Shown: piece after piece, positions 7,351 through 13,324 of the stretch
How the letters are laid out: the number at the start of each line of letters is the position of its first letter
Position numbering within the stretch: position 1 is the first letter of the stretch
Assembly: GCA_949289845.1 (NCBI GenBank)
Contig: CASEPN010000001.1
Span: 654,316-718,315, forward strand
Direction: 5' to 3'
DNA from: an uncultured Bacillota bacterium
Lineage (GTDB): Bacteria > Bacillota_I > Bacilli_A > RFN20 > CAG-826
DNA length: 64,000 nt
Notes under the pieces: generated by a model
What the model was told of the DNA's origin: nothing
The model's database searches: none
Seen by the model: only the letters and a program-made list of their open reading frames with translations
Translations under genes and position numbers: made by a program

Positions 7351-8570
7351 CCCTGGAGGCCCTCGTCGATGTCGCTGAGGGAGAAGCCTCCCCACTGGGC
7401 GTAGCGAGCGGGGCTCGTCTCCTCCTTGCTTCTTCCCCCGTGGGCGGCCCGAAGCGTCTGGAGGACCTCGTCCATGCGGATCCTCCCGTCGCCCTGCCCG
7501 TGGATCTTCCGGTGGGCGGCGTCCCTGGCCGCCTGGTCGAGCGCGGAGCGGATGTCCCCGCCTCCAAGGCCCTTGCTCTCGTCAATGAGCGCGTCGATGC
7601 TGAAGCCGTCGGAAAGCCCGTTCTTGTTCGCGTTGAGGAAGCGCTCGATCATCTCCTTCCTCGCGGAGTAGTTGGGAAGCCCGACGTATACCTTGACGTC
7701 GATCCTTCCTCCGCGGAGGACGGCCGGGTCCAGCGCCCAGGGAACATTCGTCGCGGCGAGGAAGAAGAGGTCCTCCTTCCTGCCGGAGAAGCCGTCCAGC
7801 TGCTGGAGGAACTCGCCCATCAGCTTCTCGTCATGGGGAGAGGAGCCGTCCCTCGCGCGAAGGAGCCCCTCGCAGTCGTCCATGTAGATGAGAGCGGGGC
7901 CGGGCTTGTTCGCCGCCTCGAAGAGGGAGGCGAGGTTCTTCTCGGAGTCCCCGACCCATTTCGAAAGGAGGTCGCTCGGGCGGACGTAGTAGAAGCGAGC
8001 GTCGATCTCGTGGGCGACCGCTTTGGCAAGCGTCGTCTTCCCCGTCCCAGGGGGACCGTAAAGAAGGAGGCCCTTCCCTCCCTTGAGCCCATAGGAACGG
8101 AACACTTCCGGGTGGCGGATGGGATCGATGAAGTTCTGGAAGATCTCGCGCTTGGCGTGCTCGAGGCCGATCACGTCGTCGAAGGTGACATCGGGCTTCT
8201 TCGCGGAAACCCATTCCTTTCCGCCTTCATTGGCTTCGGAAGAACCGGAATTCCCTGCAGAACCCGCGCTTCCTTGTTCGTTTCCGACATTGGTGGGCCG
8301 ACGGGGCGCGGGCGGATGGTTCTTCAGGTACTCTCGCTGCTTCTTCGCCCATTCCTCGACAAGCTGGGCGTGCTCGAGGATCGTCGCAGCCCTTCCCTGC
8401 TGGGCTTTCGAAAGTTCGGTGCCCTTGTTGGCCTCCGCGAGCTTCGCCATCTGCTGGGCGGCGAGGAGGTAGGCCTTCCGGGCGCTGATGAAATCACCCT
8501 TTGCCTCCAGTTCTTGCGCCTGCTCGTAGAAGCTCCGGAAGGAGAGCTCCAGCATCTGGACGTCGTTCAT
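7347..8570 (-). CDS. MIT-AAA ATPase, Vps4/katanin-like
   Basis: 407 residues. Residues 1-80 look like an MIT three-helix bundle (ARKAYLLAAQQM and following helices), 81-120 is a flexible linker, and 125-380 is a single AAA module. Walker A GPPGTGKT is at 172-179. SDLLSKWVGDSEK (199-211) matches the Vps4 pore loop with its aromatic Trp205. Walker B is LIYMDD (227-232), with Asp232 where the catalytic Glu is expected. Sensor 1 is Asn275 in AATN. The finger region LRGGRIDV keeps one Arg and lacks the second. The overall pattern is that of the meiotic clade (Vps4, katanin, spastin), which disassembles ESCRT-III filaments or severs microtubules. It overlaps both neighbours by 4 bases, implying tight co-expression with the ESCRT-III-like proteins upstream. 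Confidence 0.88.
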   Translation of the reverse strand: MNDVQMLELSFRSFYEQAQELEAKGDFISARKAYLLAAQQMAKLAEANKGTELSKAQQGRAATILEHAQLVEEWAKKQREYLKNHPPAPRRPTNVGNEQGSAGSAGNSGSSEANEGGKEWVSAKKPDVTFDDVIGLEHAKREIFQNFIDPIRHPEVFRSYGLKGGKGLLLYGPPGTGKTTLAKAVAHEIDARFYYVRPSDLLSKWVGDSEKNLASLFEAANKPGPALIYMDDCEGLLRARDGSSPHDEKLMGEFLQQLDGFSGRKEDLFFLAATNVPWALDPAVLRGGRIDVKVYVGLPNYSARKEMIERFLNANKNGLSDGFSIDALIDESKGLGGGDIRSALDQAARDAAHRKIHGQGDGRIRMDEVLQTLRAAHGGRSKEETSPARYAQWGGFSLSDIDEGLQG

Positions 8571-9190
8571 TTCCCTTCCTGCCCGCCGGTGGAGGCGAGG
8601 GCGTCCTTCGCCATCTCGCCTTCGATGCGCTTCATGAGGCTATCCAAGGACTCCTCGCTCTCCCCGCCCTCCTCAATCGCGGAGCCGGCGTCGAGGAGAC
8701 GGACGATGTCCTCGTCCTTCACCTCGCTGAGGCGGGCGCTTTCGGAACGGAAGGCTTCCTCGGAACGGGCGAGGAAGTCGTTGAGGCGATCCTCCTGCTT
8801 CTCATTGGCGGCGATCGCGGCGTCGAACTCCTTGACCGCGACGGCGTACTCCTTGTCATCGGCGAGCTTCACCATGTCGCGGCTGATCCCGCGCATCGTC
8901 TGGAGGAAGCCCTTCGTGGTGCGGAGGGTCTGCCAGTTCTGGTACATGATCTCGACGTTCAGCTTATAGGAGCGGATCCTCGTCTGCTGGGCGATCGCAG
9001 TCTTCATGCCGGCGAGGGCCAGGGAAAGCTGCTCCTTGATCTTGTGGCGAAGCGCCTCCTTGGCAAGGTCCATGTAGCGCTTCCTGGAGTCATCCAGCTC
9101 GGCGATCGCCTTGTCCATCTCGCGGACGGACCGGCGGACGGAATCGCGGAGCTCGCGCTCCTTGTCGGCCTGCGACTTGAAGAGTCCCAT
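8567..9190 (-). CDS. ESCRT-III (Snf7/CHMP)-like helical protein with C-terminal MIM1-like motif
   Basis: 207 residues, almost entirely helical. It starts MGLFK like many CHMP proteins, has a basic first half and an acidic second half (the ESCRT-III charge layout), and ends with LDSLMKRIEGEMA (182-194), resembling the MIM1 motif that binds MIT domains. The next gene encodes an MIT-AAA ATPase. ESCRT-III proteins polymerise on membranes to bend or cut them. A strong GGAGG-rich site precedes the ATG. Similarity was judged by eye; PspA/Vipp1 or a generic coiled coil are alternatives, but the length, charge, motif and neighbour all point the same way. Confidence 0.7.
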   Translation of the reverse strand: MGLFKSQADKERELRDSVRRSVREMDKAIAELDDSRKRYMDLAKEALRHKIKEQLSLALAGMKTAIAQQTRIRSYKLNVEIMYQNWQTLRTTKGFLQTMRGISRDMVKLADDKEYAVAVKEFDAAIAANEKQEDRLNDFLARSEEAFRSESARLSEVKDEDIVRLLDAGSAIEEGGESEESLDSLMKRIEGEMAKDALASTGGQEGK

Positions 9191-9192
9191 AT

Positions 9193-10146
9193 CTACTCCC
9201 CCTCCTTGTTCCCGCTGGAAGGCCCGTTAGAGACAGGCATCGCCGGGTTCTCGATAATCTCGCCGCCTTCGAGGCTAGCGCGGATGGAATCCCTTCTCTG
9301 GCGCGGGTTCCTCCTCCGTTCCTCGCTCCTCCTCGCCACGCTTTCCTGGACCGTGCTGATCGCGGCCTCGGTGTTCTGGGCGTGGGCCGTGATCAGGGCA
9401 TCGGTGGTGTTGAGGAAGGAACGTAGCGTCTTGACGTTCCGGATGACGTTCTGCAGGGCGTTCGGATCACCCGAAGGCTCGACGAGGCCGCGGGTAACGT
9501 ACTGGTCGAAGGCGAGGGAAGTGATCTGGATGGTGTCCTGCATGATGTGGATCGCTTCCTTCACGCTCTCGATATGGTCGGCGAGGATCTCGAGCTCCCC
9601 GGCGGCAAGGTCCTTCTCGGTGGGATCAGGGTTCTTCCGCGCCTCGTTGAAGAGGGCGTTGTACCGCTCGTTGGAGCCCCGGAGCTCCGCTTTCAGCTCC
9701 TCGAGCCTCGCCTTGCCCCGTCCGATTTCCTTCTCAAAGTCCTCCTTGCTGAAATCCATGATCTCCTTCTTTCCGAAAAGCCTCCGGAAGAACGCCTTGA
9801 TGCCGCCTTTCTTTGCCATGGCATCTCCTTTCTGCCCCTCCTTGAAGGAGGAACGCGCCTCGACGAGCCGGAGGGCTTCCTGGACTTCGAGGGCGAACAC
9901 CTTCCCGAAGCCTTCTCTCCCGAGGAGAGGGCGAAGCTCCCTCACATGCCCCGCTATCTTACCATCCGTTTCGAATGCGCGCGCATCGCGCGAAGGAAAT
10001 AAGCCTTCCAAGGCATCCAGGAGCTTCCGGATCGCTTCCTTCTCAGAGAGCCCTTCCTTCTCGAGGAGGAGTTTGAGCTCCTGGATCGCCCCTTCGAGGA
10101 CTTCCTTGTCCTTCTGGAGCGTCATCTCGTCATTCGGGGATGGCAT
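9193..10146 (-). CDS. Second ESCRT-III-like coiled-coil protein with N-terminal extension
   Basis: 317 residues. Residues 1-109 form a separate helical region; residues 110-317 begin MAKKGGIKAFFRRLFGKKE, a basic amphipathic helix suited to membrane binding, followed by long helices and a Ser/Arg-rich tail, much like the 207-residue neighbour in size and layout. A strong Shine-Dalgarno site (AAAGGAGATGCC) stands directly before Met110 (ATG at 9819), so a 208-residue form may also be made. The outer start has AAAGGAAG before it and overlaps the SPFH gene end by 17 bases. The 3' neighbour starts 3 bases after the stop. Probable partner subunit of the same filament (inference). Confidence 0.6.
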   Translation of the reverse strand: MPSPNDEMTLQKDKEVLEGAIQELKLLLEKEGLSEKEAIRKLLDALEGLFPSRDARAFETDGKIAGHVRELRPLLGREGFGKVFALEVQEALRLVEARSSFKEGQKGDAMAKKGGIKAFFRRLFGKKEIMDFSKEDFEKEIGRGKARLEELKAELRGSNERYNALFNEARKNPDPTEKDLAAGELEILADHIESVKEAIHIMQDTIQITSLAFDQYVTRGLVEPSGDPNALQNVIRNVKTLRSFLNTTDALITAHAQNTEAAISTVQESVARRSEERRRNPRQRRDSIRASLEGGEIIENPAMPVSNGPSSGNKEGE

Positions 10147-11029
10147 TTTTCTTCCTTTCGAATGGGTTTTGTGAGGTTTTTCCTTCTTGTTGGTGGTTCT
10201 TAGGCTCAGAAACCCCTTGTTCCTTCAGGAGGATCCCGCAGGAAGGGCAGTGGGCGCTTTCCGCGACGAGGACGTTGCCGCAATGGGAGCAACGGAGGAT
10301 CTCTTTCCCGCAGGAAGGGCATTTCCCCTCAAGGGAGGGGAGGATGGTCCCGCACTCGGGGCAGCAGCCGTTCCTGCTCCTGAGGCCTTCCAAGGCGGCC
10401 CTTTCCTCGGGAGGCAGGGAGATCTTCTCCACGACGAAGGAAAGGATCGAGAGGCCGTAGTCGTCCTCGAAGCGCCGTCCCAGAGCCACCTTGCATTCTT
10501 CCGAAAGGTCGGGAAGGCTTCTTTCCGGGGCGAGGAGGTCCGTCTTCCCTTCCGCCACGGAGGAAAGGACGATCTTCCCGATTTCCGGGAGGAAGAGGGA
10601 AAGGACGAGGTCCTGGACGTCCTCCGTGCGGTAGCTAGGCAGGGAAGCGCAAACCTTCTGGTAGAAGCGCCGCGCGTTCTTGATGCCGATCTCGAGCACC
10701 CCGTGCGCCCCGCAGGGGACGACCTTGCGGAGGACGGGGGCGTGAAGCCCGTTCCTCGTCCCCCAGGGCACTTTCATCCGCCCCTTCTCGTTGAGGAAGA
10801 TGGCCTCCACCACCTCGGGGTTCTTCCGGTGGGCGAGATATCCGCTGTTACGGAAGACGGGGGCGCTCCCCCCTCCCGAAAGAGGGTCCTGCTCGATCCC
10901 GTCCCTCACGAAGAAGGCGAGGACGCCGGGAGGGACGACCACGAGGGTCCTCCGGTCCAGCCCAGTGAAATCCGCTTTCTCAAGGAGGACCCCCTCCCGC
11001 GGCTGGAAGCGATAGATCCTCTTGCCCAT
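10130..11029 (-). CDS. SPFH/Band 7-like protein with C-terminal zinc ribbons
   Basis: 299 residues. The first 200 residues resemble the SPFH (Band_7_1, YdjI-like) family, which scaffolds membrane microdomains; the last 80 contain two zinc ribbons (CCPECG, CPSCG, CSHCG, CPSCG) and a polar tail. In Bacillus subtilis a YdjI-type SPFH protein is encoded with the ESCRT-III-family protein PspA, so an SPFH gene heading an ESCRT-III-like operon has precedent. This is the first gene of the five-gene operon and its ATG at 11029 has a -10 element six bases upstream and no Shine-Dalgarno site, suggesting a leaderless operon mRNA. Confidence 0.78.
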   Translation of the reverse strand: MGKRIYRFQPREGVLLEKADFTGLDRRTLVVVPPGVLAFFVRDGIEQDPLSGGGSAPVFRNSGYLAHRKNPEVVEAIFLNEKGRMKVPWGTRNGLHAPVLRKVVPCGAHGVLEIGIKNARRFYQKVCASLPSYRTEDVQDLVLSLFLPEIGKIVLSSVAEGKTDLLAPERSLPDLSEECKVALGRRFEDDYGLSILSFVVEKISLPPEERAALEGLRSRNGCCPECGTILPSLEGKCPSCGKEILRCSHCGNVLVAESAHCPSCGILLKEQGVSEPKNHQQEGKTSQNPFERKKNAIPE

Positions 11030-11035
11030 GGGGGA

Positions 11036-11041
11036 ATGATA
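11036..11041 (-). promoter_or_regulatory. -10 element of the SPFH/ESCRT-III-like/TIR operon
   Basis: TATCAT ends exactly 6 bases before the ATG at 11029; no Shine-Dalgarno site is present. This is the only evident promoter for the five-gene operon. Confidence 0.5.
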
Positions 11042-11053
11042 GCACCCCTGGCC

Positions 11054-11920
11054 CTAGAGCCAGAGGAAGGAATAGCCAAGCGCGAGCGCGCCCAGCGCCT
11101 GGAAAAGGAAGACGAGGCCCTTCTCCTTCCACCTCGTCCTGTCCTTCAGGAGATAAAGGGGCCCGAGCCCCGCGTTCATCGCCAGCCCTGCGAGAAGCGC
11201 CCCGAAAGGAAAGCCGCCTCCGACATAGAGGGTCGAGAGGAGGACGGAGGATGCGCAGTTGGGAATGAGTCCCACGACAAGGGCGAGAAGGGGCGTGATT
11301 GCCCTTTGGCCCTCGAGAAAGGAAAGGATGCTCTCTTCCCCGACATAGAAGACGAGAACCCCGAAAAGGAAGGAAACGAGGAAACTGTAGAGGAAAATCT
11401 TGAGGCTGTGGAGGAAGGGGTGGAGGAGATGTTCCTTGAGGAAAGGCCCCTCGCCTTCGATCTCGTGCCCGCAGCAGCCGATGTGGGAGGAGGGCTCCCC
11501 CTCGCAGGAACGAAGGTGCATGTCGACCTCCTTGCCCTTGTCCCGGAGGACGAGGTCGAGGACATAGCCTAGGAGCGCCCCTCCCAAGATCTTGATGAGA
11601 AGGAGAAGGAAGGCCATCCACCAGTCCCCCTCGAAGTTCCCGAGGAGGATGGGGAAGGCCTCGTCGCTGCAGGAGAAGAAGATGGCGAGGAGCGTCCCAG
11701 CGGTGAGGTGCCCCTTGAGGAAGAGGTCGCTCCCCACGACGGGGATGCCGCACTGGGGGATCGCCCCCGCCAGGGCCCCCATCGCCGGGGCGTAGCGCCT
11801 CTTGCTTTCCAAAAGCCGCGCGAGCTTCCCCTCGAAGAAGGAGAGGAGGAAGTAGACGAGGAAAGCAAGGCCGAATACCTTGGCAGAATCAATAAGCGAA
11901 TCCAGGAACACCTCAAGCAC
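11054..11920 (-). CDS. ArsP_2-type putative heavy-metal/manganese permease
   Basis: 288 residues with about eight to ten hydrophobic segments in two similar halves. The repeated IPQCGIP and IPNCASS signatures and the Cys/His-rich middle loop (SHIGCCGHE) fit the putative 10-TM heavy-metal exporter family (ArsP_2). It would export a metal ion across the cytoplasmic membrane; the ion is not identifiable here. The start is a GTG at 11920 with a -10 element (TATCAT, 11927-11932) six bases upstream. It ends 24 bases before the SPFH gene on the same strand. Confidence 0.72.
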   Translation of the reverse strand: MLEVFLDSLIDSAKVFGLAFLVYFLLSFFEGKLARLLESKRRYAPAMGALAGAIPQCGIPVVGSDLFLKGHLTAGTLLAIFFSCSDEAFPILLGNFEGDWWMAFLLLLIKILGGALLGYVLDLVLRDKGKEVDMHLRSCEGEPSSHIGCCGHEIEGEGPFLKEHLLHPFLHSLKIFLYSFLVSFLFGVLVFYVGEESILSFLEGQRAITPLLALVVGLIPNCASSVLLSTLYVGGGFPFGALLAGLAMNAGLGPLYLLKDRTRWKEKGLVFLFQALGALALGYSFLWL

Positions 11921-11926
11921 GGGGCA

Positions 11927-11955
11927 ATGATAGCCTCGCGGTCAAGGTCTATAAT
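11927..11955. promoter_or_regulatory. Back-to-back divergent -10 elements
   Basis: Minus-strand TATCAT (11927-11932) lies 6 bases before the GTG of the metal permease (leaderless type). Plus-strand TATAAT (11950-11955) serves the Mrp gene, whose mRNA would have a leader of roughly 30 bases containing AAGGAAGGAA. Confidence 0.55.
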
Positions 11956-11990
11956 CCGCGGCGATAGAAATCATAAGGAAGGAACGCGCC

Positions 11991-12818
11991 ATGCCAGAGG
12001 AATGCAACCACCACTGCGAAGGCTGCAGCGTCGAGAACTGCGGCTCCCGCATCGAGAGGCTGAAGCCCCACGAAGGGACGAAAATCGGGAAGACCATCGC
12101 CGTCTGCTCCGGGAAGGGAGGGGTCGGGAAATCGCTCGTGACCTCGCTCCTGGCCGTCAGCCTCATGAACGAGGGGAAGAAGGTCGCCATCCTCGACGCG
12201 GACGTGACCGGGCCCTCGATCCCCCAGGCCTTCGGCTTCAAGGGCTACGTCGCCTCGGGGACGGAGGAAGGCATCTTCCCCGCGCTGAGCAAGAGGGGAG
12301 CCGCCATCATGAGCGCGAACCTCCTCGTCGACGACCCCGCGACCCCGATCATCTGGCGGGGCTCGCTCCTCTCCTCCTTCGTCGGGCAGCTATACACGGA
12401 CGTCATGTACGGGAACGTCGACGTCCTCCTCATCGACATGCCCCCGGGAACCGGGGACATCCCCCTCACCATCTTCCAGCAGATCCCGATGGACGGGGTC
12501 GTCGTGGTGTCCACTCCCCAGGACCTCGTCTCCCTCATCGTGGAGAAGGCCGTCAACATGGCGAGGATGATGGACATCCCCCTCCTCGGCCTCGTGGAGA
12601 ACATGTCCTACGTCAAGTGCCCCGGGTGCGGGGAGAAGGTATATCCCTTCGGGAAGGGGAAAAGCGAGCAAGCCGCGAAGAAGTACGGCCTCCCCCTTCT
12701 CGCCGAGCTCCCGATCGAGGAAAAAACCCGCCTCCTCGTCGACGAAGGCAGGATCGAGGAATACCAGGGAGACGACCTCAAAGGGGTCATCGAGGCGATC
12801 CAGAAACTCGGGCAGTAA
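11991..12818 (+). CDS. mrp: Mrp/NBP35-family iron-sulfur carrier ATPase
   Basis: 275-residue deviant-Walker P-loop ATPase that assembles and transfers [4Fe-4S] clusters in the cytosol. The N terminus carries a Cys cluster (Cys5, Cys9, Cys12, Cys17) like eukaryotic NBP35; the deviant Walker A is SGKGGVGKS; the C-terminal dimer cluster motif is KCPGCGEKVYPFG. Start ATG at 11991 follows AAGGAAGGAA. The window encodes many Fe-S proteins (hydrogenases, EFR1 ferredoxin, Fe-S aldo-keto reductase) that would need such a carrier. A terminator follows closely, so it is monocistronic. Confidence 0.92.
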   Translation: MPEECNHHCEGCSVENCGSRIERLKPHEGTKIGKTIAVCSGKGGVGKSLVTSLLAVSLMNEGKKVAILDADVTGPSIPQAFGFKGYVASGTEEGIFPALSKRGAAIMSANLLVDDPATPIIWRGSLLSSFVGQLYTDVMYGNVDVLLIDMPPGTGDIPLTIFQQIPMDGVVVVSTPQDLVSLIVEKAVNMARMMDIPLLGLVENMSYVKCPGCGEKVYPFGKGKSEQAAKKYGLPLLAELPIEEKTRLLVDEGRIEEYQGDDLKGVIEAIQKLGQ

Positions 12819-12836
12819 GCCTGAAACCGCTTTCCC

Positions 12837-12866
12837 AAGGCAAGCCGAGAATATGGCTTGCCTTTT
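12837..12866 (+). terminator. Rho-independent terminator of mrp
   Basis: Stem AAGGCAAGCC/GGCTTGCCTT with an 8-base loop followed by TTC, 18 bases after the mrp stop. Confidence 0.85.
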
Positions 12867-12868
12867 CA

Positions 12869-12891
12869 TTAACGCCTGTTATTAGTTAACG
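12869..12891 (+). promoter_or_regulatory. Candidate MarR operator and promoter
   Basis: TTAAC (12869-12873) and GTTAA (12885-12889) form inverted arms, and TTAACG is also directly repeated. The element lies 20-40 bases before the marR start and overlaps a possible -10 (TATTAG). MarR regulators commonly bind such repeats in their own promoter. Confidence 0.4.
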
Positions 12892-12907
12892 AGGGTTAGG
12901 TAAATCT

Positions 12908-13324
12908 ATGGGATGGAAAGAAGTCGACGAGGCCGTCTTCCGAATCGCAGGCCTGGAAGAGGTGCAGGGGCTCGCCCAGTCGCTCGGGCGGCTCAACCAC
13001 GGGAACTACAGGGTCATGGACATCCTTTACGAGAATGCCCCCTTGACCGCCGGGGACCTCGCTGCGAGGGCGGGGGTCACCGGGGCGAGGATCGCCGTGA
13101 TCATAAGAAGGCTCCTTTTCCTGGGGCTAGCCAGGACGAAGCGCGACAAGAACGACCAGCGAAAGGTGCTCGTCTCCCTCACCAAGAAGGGGCAGGAGGA
13201 GATCGAAGGGACGAGGAAGTGGCTCCACAAGTCGATCCGCTCCCTCTTCGAGCCATTGGACAAGGAAGAGCGCGAGTGGGCGCTCCGCATCGCGAACAAG
13301 GTCGGGAGGAAGGAAAATGCTTGA
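12908..13324 (+). CDS. MarR-family transcriptional regulator
   Basis: 138 residues with a winged helix-turn-helix (about residues 30-105: LTAGDLAARAGVTGARI recognition region and the DQRKVLVSLTKKG wing). MarR dimers usually repress adjacent efflux genes until a ligand binds. The gene overlaps the following ABC transporter by 8 bases, so it very likely controls that exporter and itself; a repeated TTAAC element in the promoter is a candidate operator. Confidence 0.88.
   Translation: MGWKEVDEAVFRIAGLEEVQGLAQSLGRLNHGNYRVMDILYENAPLTAGDLAARAGVTGARIAVIIRRLLFLGLARTKRDKNDQRKVLVSLTKKGQEEIEGTRKWLHKSIRSLFEPLDKEEREWALRIANKVGRKENA

Noticed and set aside
4111-7395. GTG start at 7395 for the TIR gene
   Set aside because: The ATG at 7350 overlaps the ATPase stop as ATGA, the pattern used throughout this operon; the GTG lies deep in the ATPase gene with an unnatural Arg/Pro-rich extension.
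8501-10174. 557-codon plus-strand frame opposite the ESCRT-III-like genes
   Set aside because: Product is Ser/Leu/Arg low complexity from reverse reading of coiled coils; the minus strand has proper starts, ATGA overlaps and recognisable domains.
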